A stretch of DNA of 10,938 nucleotides from the NCBI GenBank assembly GCA_902494035.1, contig CABURV010000059.1, positions 1 through 10,938 of the forward strand, written 5' to 3'. The position numbers were made by a program, and so were the translations under genes. Each line of letters opens with the position of its first letter. Position 1 is the first letter of the stretch. This DNA comes from an uncultured Collinsella sp. (GTDB lineage: Bacteria > Actinomycetota > Coriobacteriia > Coriobacteriales > Coriobacteriaceae). Positions 1-7,123 of the stretch are shown here, piece after piece. Under the pieces are notes generated by a model. That model was not told the origin of the DNA. It worked only from the letters and a program-made list of their open reading frames with translations, and made no database searches.

Positions 1-46
1 CCGGCGAGCCGCAAACAACTAATACTTTGCAAGCCACGGCCCTCGC

Positions 47-736
47 CTAGCCCTCAAACGCAAGCACGCGGACCAGGTCCAGGTCCTCATAGTTATCGAT
101 AAAGATATCGCAGTTGGCACGCACCTCGTCGCGCTCCATACGGCCGTGCGGGTCATGGATGCCCACGCGCTTAAAGCCTGCAGTGCCAGAGCTCTTAAGG
201 CCAAAGACGGCGTCCTCAAACACCCACGCGCGCTCAAACTTGCGCCCGTGGCGCTCTTCCAGGCGACGCAGCGCCAGCTCGTACACGTCGGGGAACTGCT
301 TGGAGCGCCCAACTTCGCCTGTCGTGGTAACAAACTCCATGTAAGCGTCGAGCCCGGCACTAGCGAGCGCGGACTGCACCAGTTCGGCCGGCGTAGACGT
401 GGCCACGCACATGGCAATGCCCGCCGCCTTCGCCTGCTCCAAAAATGCCAGGAGCCCCTCGCGCGGCGACACCTTGGAGTACCCATCAATCAAAATCTCG
501 CCCAGCTCGCGATACAGCTCCTCACCATTCATGCCAATGCCCCACGTTTCGTGATAGGCCTGGCACTCATCCTCCAGCGAAAGATGTTCAAACTGGGCAA
601 AATCATCGACCGTCACATCAATGCCATGACGGCGCAATAACTCGGTCTGCGCATGGCCCCAGACGGGGGAGCTATTAACCAGAGTTCCGTCGCAATCGAA
701 AATAAAAGCAACACTTGGAGCTGCGATGTGGTCCAT
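47..736 (-). CDS. HAD-superfamily phosphatase, beta-phosphoglucomutase-like
   Basis: Predicted 229-residue cytoplasmic HAD hydrolase, probably acting on a small phosphorylated metabolite; the substrate cannot be read from sequence. Motif I is FDCDGTL (nucleophile D14, acid/base D16), motif II is ATST near T113, motif III is the Lys in SKQFPD (K146), and motif IV is FEDAVFG (E174, D175). The stretch between motifs I and II (about residues 20-95) fits an alpha-helical C1 cap, as in beta-phosphoglucomutase and phosphoglycolate phosphatase relatives. No signal peptide or membrane segment is seen. I chose the ATG at 736 because GAAAGG lies 7 bases upstream; an in-frame TTG at 757 would add seven residues but has no better ribosome site. 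The gene is divergent from the glycogen operon and shares its upstream region, so a sugar-phosphate role is a guess from context. The family call is firm; the substrate is unknown. Confidence 0.9.
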   Translation of the reverse strand: MDHIAAPSVAFIFDCDGTLVNSSPVWGHAQTELLRRHGIDVTVDDFAQFEHLSLEDECQAYHETWGIGMNGEELYRELGEILIDGYSKVSPREGLLAFLEQAKAAGIAMCVATSTPAELVQSALASAGLDAYMEFVTTTGEVGRSKQFPDVYELALRRLEERHGRKFERAWVFEDAVFGLKSSGTAGFKRVGIHDPHGRMERDEVRANCDIFIDNYEDLDLVRVLAFEG

Positions 737-758
737 AAACGAGCCTTTCGATGTCAAA

Positions 759-789
759 TGGTAAACAACCTGCTAAAAACGTTTTACCA
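759..789. promoter_or_regulatory. Second pair of TGGTAAA(A)C half-sites, with an AAAACGTTTT palindrome
   Basis: TGGTAAAC (759-766) faces GTTTTACCA (781-789), the same half-site as in the 821-846 repeat. Between and overlapping them is the perfect 10-base palindrome AAAACGTTTT (776-785) with a central CG, as is common in LacI/GalR-family operators. The block lies downstream of the predicted HAD start point, just upstream of its ribosome site, where a bound repressor could block elongation. This is inferred from sequence symmetry only. Confidence 0.4.
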
Positions 790-806
790 AACGTAAGCCT
801 ATCAGT

Positions 807-835
807 TTTGAAACCCTAATTGGTAAAACTGTCAA
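807..835 (-). promoter_or_regulatory. Candidate promoter for the HAD phosphatase gene
   Basis: On the minus strand a perfect TTGACA (-35, 835-830) is followed after 17 bases by TTCAAA (812-807, 3 of 6 matches to TATAAT). It would start transcription near position 800, giving a leader of about 60 bases. The -35 hexamer lies inside the spacer of the inverted repeat at 821-846, so a protein bound there would cover it. The -10 is weak. Confidence 0.4.
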
Positions 836-846
836 GGGTTTTACCA
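821..846. promoter_or_regulatory. Operator-like inverted repeat between divergent promoters
   Basis: TGGTAAAAC (821-829) and GTTTTACCA (838-846) are a perfect 9-base inverted repeat with an 8-base spacer. It overlaps the candidate -35 of the leftward HAD promoter and the candidate -35 of the rightward glgB promoter, so one bound regulator could control both. No regulator gene is in the window. The symmetry is seen directly; the operator role is inferred. Confidence 0.5.
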
Positions 847-870
847 CGGCAATTCTGCCAGTGGTATAAA
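841..870 (+). promoter_or_regulatory. Candidate promoter of the glycogen operon
   Basis: TGGTATAAA (862-870) is an extended -10 element (TGn followed by TATAAA, 5 of 6 matches). A -35-like TTACCA (841-846, 4 of 6) lies 18 bases upstream. Transcription would begin near 877, leaving a 5' leader of about 190 bases before glgB. The -35 sits in the right arm of the 821-846 inverted repeat. This is the best rightward promoter I can see between the HAD gene and glgB. Confidence 0.45.
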
Positions 871-876
871 CATGTC

Positions 877-1067
877 GCTTACCGATTAAACGCCCTCGCA
901 AATCCGCTTTCGTCCATAAAACTAACGTACAGGTGTTATCGTAGTTTTTGCCGAAAGTTCCACCGAGCACGCGAGGTGGAACGAATCATAGAACTATCGC
1001 CGTCCCTTCGATTCGTGCAGCCTTGGACCTTTCGCATCTAGTCACCAAGGCAACACGCTGCCGCGTC
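877..1067 (+). promoter_or_regulatory. Structured 5' leader of glgB
   Basis: This stretch holds no convincing gene but can form three hairpins: an 8-bp stem 957-964/975-982 with a 10-base loop; a 7-bp stem 981-987/1010-1016 that competes with the first at two bases; and a 7-bp stem 1020-1026/1045-1051. There is no U-run after any of them. The glgB reading frame stays open back to a TTG at 948, but those codons do not look like the start of a branching enzyme. It may be an mRNA control region; no known riboswitch class is recognised. Confidence 0.3.
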
Positions 1068-3341
1068 ATGATGGGATCAAACGTGAGCGATACAAAGCTA
1101 AAGCCAGCAACCAAAAAGCCCGCTACCCGCAAAGCCGCCCCACACGCACCAGAGCTCACCAAGGACGATGTCTACCTATTTGGCATCGGCACCTGGGAGC
1201 GCAGCTGGGAAAAGATGGGCGCTCACCCCGACACACAGAACCGCACGCGCGGCTGGCGCTTTTGCGTTTGGGCGCCCGACGTAAAGAGCGTCCATGTCAT
1301 TGGCGAATTTAACAACTGGGATGAGGAAGCCAACCCGCTGGTTCCCATGCATACGAGCGCTATTTGGGAAGGCTTTATCCCTGGCGCCGAGCAGGGTCAA
1401 CTCTATAAATACCTTATCGAGACCAACGAGGGCGAGAAGCTCTACAAGGCCGATCCGTACGCCTTTAAGGCCGAGTGCCCTCCGGGAACGGCCAGCGTGC
1501 TGTGGACCCTCGATGGCTACCAGTGGAACGATGCCGCATGGCTCAAGCGCCGCGCCAGCCACAACCATATGTCGCAGCCTCTTAACATCTACGAGGTACA
1601 TATTGGATCGTGGAAGCGCCACGGCGACGCGCCGCAGGGCGAGCCGGACGAATACGGCAACTACCCCGGCCCCATGGACCCCTTCCCCGCGCAGCGCGGC
1701 GAGTTCTACACCTACGACGACCTGTCGGTTGAGCTCGTGGACTACGTGCGCGACATGGGCTACACGCACATCGAGGTCATGCCGCTCATGGAGCATCCCT
1801 TCGATGGCTCCTGGGGCTACCAGACGACCGGCTATTACGCCGCCACGTCGCGCTACGGTAACCCGCAGCAGCTCATGCACTTTATCGATGCGTGCCATGA
1901 GGCGGGCATCGGCGTGATCATGGACTGGGTGCCCGGCGGTTTTTGCGCCGACTCCCACGGCCTTGCCACCTTTAACGGCCACATGCTGTTTGAGCACGAG
2001 ATTCACCCCAACTGGGGCACGCACAAGTTCGACTTCGCCCGCGGCGAGGTCCGCTCCTTCCTTGTCTCCAACGTGCTGTACTGGCTCGAGAACTTCCACG
2101 TGGACGGAATTCGCATGGACGGCGTGTCCAGCATGCTGTACCTCAACTTTGGCATCGACGATCCGGGCCAAAAGAAGTTCAACAAGTACGGTACCGAGGA
2201 GGACCTGGACGCCAGCGCGTTTATCCGTCAGGTCAATTGCGCTGTAGAGGCGCACTACCCCGACGTGATGATGATGGCCGAGGAGTCCACCGCGTGGCCG
2301 CTCGTGACCTACCCGCCGCAGGACGGAGGCCTGGGCTTCCACTACAAGTGGGACATGGGCTGGATGAACGACACCCTGCACTACATGCAGACCGATTTTC
2401 CGTGGCGCCCCGGCAACCACGGCCTGCTCACGTTCTCGATCATGTACGCCTTTACCGAGAACTTTATCTGCCCGCTGAGTCACGACGAGGTCGTGCACGG
2501 CAAGTGCTCGCTCATCGGCCGCATGCCGGGCGACTGGTGGCGCCAGTTTGCCGGCCTGCGCACGCTGGCTTTCTACCAGATGACGCACCCCGGAGCCAAG
2601 CTCAACTTTATGGGCAACGAAATCGGCCAGTTTATTGAATGGCGCTACTACGAGTCCATCCAGTGGTTCCTGACCGAGGAGTACGAGACCCACCGTCATC
2701 ATCAGGCGTTTATCAAGGCGCTCAACCACCTGTACACCGCCGAGCCCGCCCTGTACGAGCGCGGCTACACCGACGACGGCTTTACCTGGATCGATGCGGA
2801 CAACTCCAAGCAGTCCATCGTGAGCTTTGTGCGTCAGGGCGAAGACGTCGACGACGACCTGGTGATCTTGATCAACTTTGACCCGGCGAGCTACGAGAGC
2901 TTCCGTGTGGGCGTGCCGCGAGAGGGTGACTGGGAGGTCATCTTTGACTCCGACCGTCCCGAGTTTGGCGGCAGCGGCTATGCCGGTGAGGAGCCCTACA
3001 CCTGCTCGAGCGAGCCCTATCCCTGGAACGGGCAGATGGACTCGATTGAGATTAAGGTGCCCGGCCTGGCTGGCGTGGTGCTTAAGCGCCGCGGTCCCAG
3101 CAGCTACAAGCCGCCGGTGGTTGAGGAGCCCAAGACTGCGCCCAAAAAGCGCACGTCCTCGGTGAATCCCAAGGCCGCGGCTGCCAAGAAGGCTCCGGCT
3201 AAGGCAAAGGCCAAGACCACGACTAATACCAAGTCCGCCGCAAAGCCCGCTGCTAAGGCCGCAGCCAAGAAGCCGGCTGCCAAAAAGGCCGCTACCAAGG
3301 CCAAGTCTGCTTCTGTTAAGCCGTTTGCCAAGGAAGCGTAA
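1068..3341 (+). CDS. glgB: 1,4-alpha-glucan branching enzyme (GH13_9) with basic C-terminal tail
   Basis: Cuts an alpha-1,4-glucan chain and re-attaches the piece through an alpha-1,6 bond, branching glycogen. An N-terminal CBM48 module (WRFCVWAPD...GEFNNWD, about residues 60-140) precedes the GH13 barrel with HPFDGSWGYQ. Numbering from ATG 1068, the triad is complete: nucleophile D351 (GIRMDG), acid/base E405 (MAEES) and D473 (LSHDEVVHG). Region I reads DWVPGGF, so Gly291 stands where family members have His (DWVPGHF or DWVPAHF). Residues 680-757 are an added Lys/Ala-rich tail, and a short basic stretch (KPATKKPATRK) lies near the N-terminus. The start is uncertain: ATG 1068, ATG 1071 and GTG 1083 are all in frame and none has a strong ribosome site; GTG 1083 follows GGGA by six bases. 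This is the first gene of the glg operon. The enzyme identity is firm. Confidence 0.96.
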   Translation: MMGSNVSDTKLKPATKKPATRKAAPHAPELTKDDVYLFGIGTWERSWEKMGAHPDTQNRTRGWRFCVWAPDVKSVHVIGEFNNWDEEANPLVPMHTSAIWEGFIPGAEQGQLYKYLIETNEGEKLYKADPYAFKAECPPGTASVLWTLDGYQWNDAAWLKRRASHNHMSQPLNIYEVHIGSWKRHGDAPQGEPDEYGNYPGPMDPFPAQRGEFYTYDDLSVELVDYVRDMGYTHIEVMPLMEHPFDGSWGYQTTGYYAATSRYGNPQQLMHFIDACHEAGIGVIMDWVPGGFCADSHGLATFNGHMLFEHEIHPNWGTHKFDFARGEVRSFLVSNVLYWLENFHVDGIRMDGVSSMLYLNFGIDDPGQKKFNKYGTEEDLDASAFIRQVNCAVEAHYPDVMMMAEESTAWPLVTYPPQDGGLGFHYKWDMGWMNDTLHYMQTDFPWRPGNHGLLTFSIMYAFTENFICPLSHDEVVHGKCSLIGRMPGDWWRQFAGLRTLAFYQMTHPGAKLNFMGNEIGQFIEWRYYESIQWFLTEEYETHRHHQAFIKALNHLYTAEPALYERGYTDDGFTWIDADNSKQSIVSFVRQGEDVDDDLVILINFDPASYESFRVGVPREGDWEVIFDSDRPEFGGSGYAGEEPYTCSSEPYPWNGQMDSIEIKVPGLAGVVLKRRGPSSYKPPVVEEPKTAPKKRTSSVNPKAAAAKKAPAKAKAKTTTNTKSAAKPAAKAAAKKPAAKKAATKAKSASVKPFAKEA
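3105..3338 (+). repeat. Low-complexity Lys/Ala-rich tail of GlgB
   Basis: Codes for the last ~78 residues of GlgB (from Tyr680), beyond the C-terminal beta domain. It is built of short PAAKK, AAKKA and KAKAK-like repeats, very rich in Lys and Ala with almost no hydrophobic residues, so it is predicted to be disordered and strongly basic. It resembles histone H1 or AlgP-type tails. Branching enzymes normally end near the start of this segment. Confidence 0.85.
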
Positions 3342-3349
3342 CAAAGCCG

Positions 3350-3361
3350 TTACAGCTGTAA
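3350..3361. promoter_or_regulatory. 12-base palindrome TTACAGCTGTAA after glgB
   Basis: A perfect palindrome nine bases after the glgB stop, followed by a small 6-bp hairpin (3367-3372/3376-3381, GCC loop). It could be a protein site or part of an mRNA structure between glgB and glgP. No convincing promoter is paired with it. Confidence 0.25.
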
Positions 3362-3400
3362 TTACCCGCCTCGCCGAGGCGTAGGATACAAGTCATAACC

Positions 3401-3433
3401 GTTCCGGGAGAAACATCCCCGGGGGAAAGGAAC
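3401..3433 (+). promoter_or_regulatory. Hairpin over the glgP ribosome binding site
   Basis: GTTCC (3401-3405) can pair with GGAAC (3429-3433), and inside it CCGGG (3404-3408) can alternatively pair with CCCGG (3418-3422). The glgP Shine-Dalgarno AAAGGA (3426-3431) lies in the right arm of the outer stem, four bases before ATG 3436. The two pairings share bases 3404-3405, so they compete. One fold would partly hide the ribosome site. Confidence 0.35.
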
Positions 3434-3435
3434 GT

Positions 3436-5862
3436 ATGAATAAGATCTTCGACAACAAGCAGGAGTTTACCGAGCTCTATCGCGATGCTGTCATGAGCAT
3501 CAGCGGCAAGAGCGTCGAGGCCGCCAGCGACCTCGACCGCTTTAACGCCCTGGCCAAGCTCGTGGCCGAGAAGGCCCGCACCGTTGCCACCAAGAGCGAC
3601 GCCCGCGCGGCGTCCGAGGGCAAGAAGCGCGTGTACTACTTCTCGATCGAGTTTTTGATTGGCCGCCTGCTCGACAACTACCTACTCAACTTTGGTGTGC
3701 GCGACATGGTCGCCGAGGCGCTCGACGACATGGGCTTCGACCTGTCCGTCATTGAGAACCAGGAGCCCGATCCGGCACTGGGCAACGGCGGCCTGGGCCG
3801 TCTGGCAGCATGTTTCCTGGATTCCATGGCAGCTGAGGGCATCGCCGGCTACGGCAACGGCATGCGCTACCGCTACGGCCTGTTTAAGCAGGAGATTGTC
3901 AACGGCAGCCAGGTCGAGGCTACCGACGAGTGGCTCACCCACGGCTATCCCTGGGAGGTCCGCCGTCAGGACAAGGCCGTGACCATCAAGTTTGGTGGCC
4001 ATGTTGAGGGCTTTGAGGAGAACGGCCGCACGTTCTACCGCACGGTGGACACGCAGGACATCCTGGCCGTCCCTTATGACATCCCCGTGGTGGGCTATGC
4101 CGGCGAGACCGTCAACAAGCTGCGCGTTTGGGCCGCCGAGCCGGTCGAGGAGCACTTTGACCTGGAGGCCTTCAACCGCGGCGACTATGCCCAAGCCGAT
4201 GCCGAGCGCGCCGAGGCCGAGGCAATCAGCGCCATCCTCTACCCCAACGACGCCGGCGAGCACGGTCGTCTGCTGCGCCTGAAGCAGGAGTACCTGTTTG
4301 TTTCGGCCGGCATCTACAGCCTGCTCGACACCTTTGAGAAGGAGCATGGCGAAAACTGGGAGCTGCTGCCACAGTTTGTGGCCATCCACACCAACGACAC
4401 GCACCCCGCCATGTGCGGCCCCGAGCTCATGCGCATCCTCATCGACGAGAAGAAGCTCGAGTGGGACGACGCCTGGAACATCGTGACGCAGGTCGTGAGC
4501 TACACCAACCACACCATCCTGCCCGAGGCTCTGGAGAAGTGGCCCATCGGCACGTTCTCCAAGCTCCTCCCCCGCGTGTACCAGATCATCGACGAGATCA
4601 GCCGTCGTTGGCACGAGTCGTTCGACACCACCCAGGAGGGCTGGCAGGAGCGTCTGCGCCAGACCGCCATTCTGTGGGACGGCGAGATCCGCATGGCCAA
4701 CCTGTCTGTGATCTGCAGCCACAGCGTCAACGGCGTGGCAAAGATCCACTCCGACATCATCAAGAACATCGTGCTCAAGGACTTCTATGCCCTGACGCCC
4801 GAAAAGTTCAACAACAAGACCAACGGCATCTCGCACCGTCGCTTCTTTGCCGAGGCCAACCCCACCTATGCCAAGCTCGTGACCGAGGCCATTGGCGACG
4901 GCTGGCTGAAGGACGCCTTTGAGCTGGAGAAACTCAAGGAGTTCCAAAACGACACCGAGTTCCTGAAGGCCGTGGGTGCCTCCAAGCGCGCCAACAAGGA
5001 GCGCCTGGCCGCCTACGTCAAGGCCGAGACCGGTCTGGTCATCGATCCCAACACCGTCTTCGATGTTCAGGTTAAGCGCTTCCACGCTTACAAGCGCCAG
5101 CTCATGAACATCATGAAGGTGATGGACATCTACAACCGTCGCATCGCCGATCCCAACTTCCACGTGACGCCGACGACCTTCATCTTTAGCGGCAAGGCTG
5201 CCTCGAGCTACACCTTCGCTAAGGAGACCATCCGCCTCATTAACTCCGTGGCCGACGTCATCAACAACGATGCCCGCGTGAACGAGGTCATGAAGGTCTG
5301 CTTTATCCCCAACTTCCGCGTAAGCAACGCCCAGCTCATCTACCCCGCCGCCGAGATCTCGGAGCAGATCTCCACGGCCGGCAAGGAGGCCTCAGGCACG
5401 TCCAACATGAAGCTCATGATGAACGGCGCCATTACGCTGGGCACCCTCGACGGCGCCAACATCGAGATCGCCGATCTGGCCGGCCGCGAGAACGAGGCCA
5501 TCTTTGGCCTGACCGCTCCCGAGGTCGAGCAGCTCTGGGCATCCAACAGCTACTTTGCGTGGGATACCCTCAACGGCGACCGCGAGCGTCTGGGCCGCGT
5601 GATGGACGAGCTCAAGGACAACACCTTTGCGGGTCTTTCGGGCAACTTCGAGAGCATCTACAACGAGCTCATGAACAACAACGACCCCGATTTGGTCATG
5701 GCCGATTTCCGCAGCTACGTGGACGCATGGGAGAAGCTCACCGGCAGCTATGGCGACCAGGAGACCTGGAACCGCAAGGCGCTGCTCAACACCGCCTCCT
5801 CCGGCTGGTTCTCGAGCGACCGCACCATTCGCGAGTACCGCGACGAGATCTGGCACGCGTAA
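3436..5862 (+). CDS. glgP: Glycogen phosphorylase (GT35)
   Basis: Releases glucose-1-phosphate from the non-reducing ends of glycogen using inorganic phosphate and pyridoxal phosphate. The 808 residues match the usual family length. Landmarks in order: EPDPALGNGGLGRLAA (from residue 110), HTNDTHPAMCGPELMRILID (around 318-337), NKTNGISHRRFF (460-471), VKRFHAYKRQLMN (546-558), and SGTSNMKLMMNGA with the pyridoxal-phosphate Lys at K659. Two places differ from the textbook pattern: the usual NGITPRRW is NGISHRRF here, and GTGNMK is GTSNMK. These look like subfamily variation, not loss of function. The protein has no basic tail, unlike GlgB and GlgA. ATG 3436 follows AAAGGA by four bases. It lies 94 bases after glgB and 108 bases before glgC in the same direction, so it is probably co-transcribed, with its level set by the flanking hairpins. 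Confidence 0.97.
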   Translation: MNKIFDNKQEFTELYRDAVMSISGKSVEAASDLDRFNALAKLVAEKARTVATKSDARAASEGKKRVYYFSIEFLIGRLLDNYLLNFGVRDMVAEALDDMGFDLSVIENQEPDPALGNGGLGRLAACFLDSMAAEGIAGYGNGMRYRYGLFKQEIVNGSQVEATDEWLTHGYPWEVRRQDKAVTIKFGGHVEGFEENGRTFYRTVDTQDILAVPYDIPVVGYAGETVNKLRVWAAEPVEEHFDLEAFNRGDYAQADAERAEAEAISAILYPNDAGEHGRLLRLKQEYLFVSAGIYSLLDTFEKEHGENWELLPQFVAIHTNDTHPAMCGPELMRILIDEKKLEWDDAWNIVTQVVSYTNHTILPEALEKWPIGTFSKLLPRVYQIIDEISRRWHESFDTTQEGWQERLRQTAILWDGEIRMANLSVICSHSVNGVAKIHSDIIKNIVLKDFYALTPEKFNNKTNGISHRRFFAEANPTYAKLVTEAIGDGWLKDAFELEKLKEFQNDTEFLKAVGASKRANKERLAAYVKAETGLVIDPNTVFDVQVKRFHAYKRQLMNIMKVMDIYNRRIADPNFHVTPTTFIFSGKAASSYTFAKETIRLINSVADVINNDARVNEVMKVCFIPNFRVSNAQLIYPAAEISEQISTAGKEASGTSNMKLMMNGAITLGTLDGANIEIADLAGRENEAIFGLTAPEVEQLWASNSYFAWDTLNGDRERLGRVMDELKDNTFAGLSGNFESIYNELMNNNDPDLVMADFRSYVDAWEKLTGSYGDQETWNRKALLNTASSGWFSSDRTIREYRDEIWHA

Positions 5863-5899
5863 AGGCGCGCAAGCTCCCTTATGCCAGCACGGCATTACT

Positions 5900-5930
5900 C
5901 GACGGGCGCGACCGAGCGCCGCGCCCGTCG
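5900..5930 (+). promoter_or_regulatory. Strong hairpin between glgP and glgC without a U-run
   Basis: A perfect 11-bp GC-rich stem (5900-5910 with 5920-5930) closes a 9-base loop, 37 bases after the glgP stop. The following bases (CTAATGGGTT) lack a U-tract, so a classical intrinsic terminator is unlikely. A role in protecting the 3' end of a processed glgB-glgP message, or in partial termination, fits better. Confidence 0.5.
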
Positions 5931-5970
5931 CTAATGGGTTTAAGAACATCGATGACAGAAGGAGAAATCG

Positions 5971-7119
5971 ATGAGTAAGAAAGAATGCATCGCGATGCTC
6001 CTCGCAGGAGGACAGGGCAGCCGATTGGGGGCACTCACCCAAAAGATCGCTAAGCCGGCGGTTAGCTTTGGTGGCAAGTTCCGCATTATCGACTTTTCGC
6101 TGTCCAACTGCTCCAACTCGGGCATCGACACGGTGGGCGTTCTGACGCAGTATCGCCCCTACCTGCTGCATGCCTATGTGGGCTCTGGCGAGGCTTGGGA
6201 TCTGGACAGCCGTGACGGCGGCGTGTCGATCCTGCCGCCGTACGAGACGCAGACCGGCGGCGCCTGGTATGCGGGCACGGCCGACGCCATTACGCAGAAC
6301 CTCGACTACATCAAGGCCAACGACCCCAAGTACGTCCTGATTCTTTCGGGCGACCATCTGTATCGCATGGACTACCGCAAGATGCTCAAGACGCACATTG
6401 AGAACAACGCCGACCTCACGGTGAGCGTTATGCCCGTGCCGTGGGAGGAGGCCAGCCGCTTTGGCATCCTGACCACCGACCCCGAGGACGGCCGCATCAC
6501 CAAGTTCACCGAGAAGCCCGAGAAGCCCGATTCGAATCTCGCGTCCATGGGCATCTACATCTTCTCGGCCGACGTCCTGATCGAAGCGCTCGAGGAGGAC
6601 GCCCTGGACCAGCGCTCGAGCCACGACTTTGGCAAGGACATCATCCCCAAGCTGCTCGGCGAGGGCAAGCGCCTGTACAGCTACGAGTTCCACGGCTTTT
6701 GGAAGGATGTCGGCACCATCGCCAGCTTCCACGAGACCTCGATGGACCTGCTGGGCAACAACCCCGAGTTCGATCTGTTTGACAAGCACTTCCCCATCAT
6801 GTCCAACATCACCACGCGTCCGCCGCACTACATTGGCCCGGACGGCCGCCTGGACGACTGCCTGGTCTCCAACGGCTGCAAGATCTACGGCACCGCTCGC
6901 CACTCGATCCTTTCGACCGATGTCATCATCGAGGAGCGCGCCGTGGTCGAGGACTCCGTGCTGCTGCCGGGTGCGCACGTTAAGAGCGGCGCACACATCT
7001 GCCGCGCTATTTTGGGCGAGAACTCCACGGTCGAAGAGGGCGTGAAGCTCGGCTCTGTCGATACCACCAAGGATACGGCCGTCGTTGGAAATGACGTCGT
7101 TATCGGGAAGGGGGAATGA
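5971..7119 (+). CDS. glgC: Glucose-1-phosphate adenylyltransferase, catalytic subunit
   Basis: Makes ADP-glucose and pyrophosphate from ATP and glucose-1-phosphate, the committed step of glycogen synthesis. The 382 residues start with the nucleotidyltransferase loop LLAGGQGSRL (residues 10-19, Arg18 catalytic), then KPAVSFGGKFRIIDF (28-42), GTADAITQN, the metal-binding SGDHLYRMDY (Asp128) and the sugar-binding site EKPEK...LASMGIYIF. The part after about residue 290 has the spaced small and Ile/Val residues of a left-handed beta-helix. Lys36 aligns by eye with E. coli Lys39, implicated in fructose-1,6-bisphosphate activation, so allosteric control is plausible. ATG 5971 has a clear AGAAGGAG ribosome site 6 bases upstream. 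It ends four bases before the glgD start, implying translational coupling and a GlgC-GlgD complex. Confidence 0.97.
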   Translation: MSKKECIAMLLAGGQGSRLGALTQKIAKPAVSFGGKFRIIDFSLSNCSNSGIDTVGVLTQYRPYLLHAYVGSGEAWDLDSRDGGVSILPPYETQTGGAWYAGTADAITQNLDYIKANDPKYVLILSGDHLYRMDYRKMLKTHIENNADLTVSVMPVPWEEASRFGILTTDPEDGRITKFTEKPEKPDSNLASMGIYIFSADVLIEALEEDALDQRSSHDFGKDIIPKLLGEGKRLYSYEFHGFWKDVGTIASFHETSMDLLGNNPEFDLFDKHFPIMSNITTRPPHYIGPDGRLDDCLVSNGCKIYGTARHSILSTDVIIEERAVVEDSVLLPGAHVKSGAHICRAILGENSTVEEGVKLGSVDTTKDTAVVGNDVVIGKGE

Positions 7120-7123
7120 TCCG

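Noticed and set aside
759..846. Repeated GGTAAAAC units as a small CRISPR array
   Set aside because: Units are only 8-9 bases, alternate in orientation and have irregular spacing; no cas genes are present. Operator sites fit better.
973..1008. T-box-like sequence (GAGGTGGAAC followed by CGTCCCTT) in the glgB leader
   Set aside because: The core differs from the T-box consensus (GGTGGAACG, not GGGTGGNACCGCG), no stem I or specifier loop is visible, and the downstream gene is neither an aminoacyl-tRNA synthetase nor an amino-acid gene.
948..1067. Upstream extension of glgB to a TTG at 948
   Set aside because: The extra 40 residues lack branching-enzyme character, have no good ribosome site and overlap the structured leader.
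1176..3344. 722-codon open frame antisense to glgB
   Set aside because: It mirrors a confidently identified enzyme; its Val/Leu/Gly/Arg-rich product shows no domain, and long antisense frames are expected with GC-rich third positions.
3682..5163. 493-codon open frame antisense to glgP
   Set aside because: Shadow of glgP caused by codon bias; no recognisable motif and no ribosome site.
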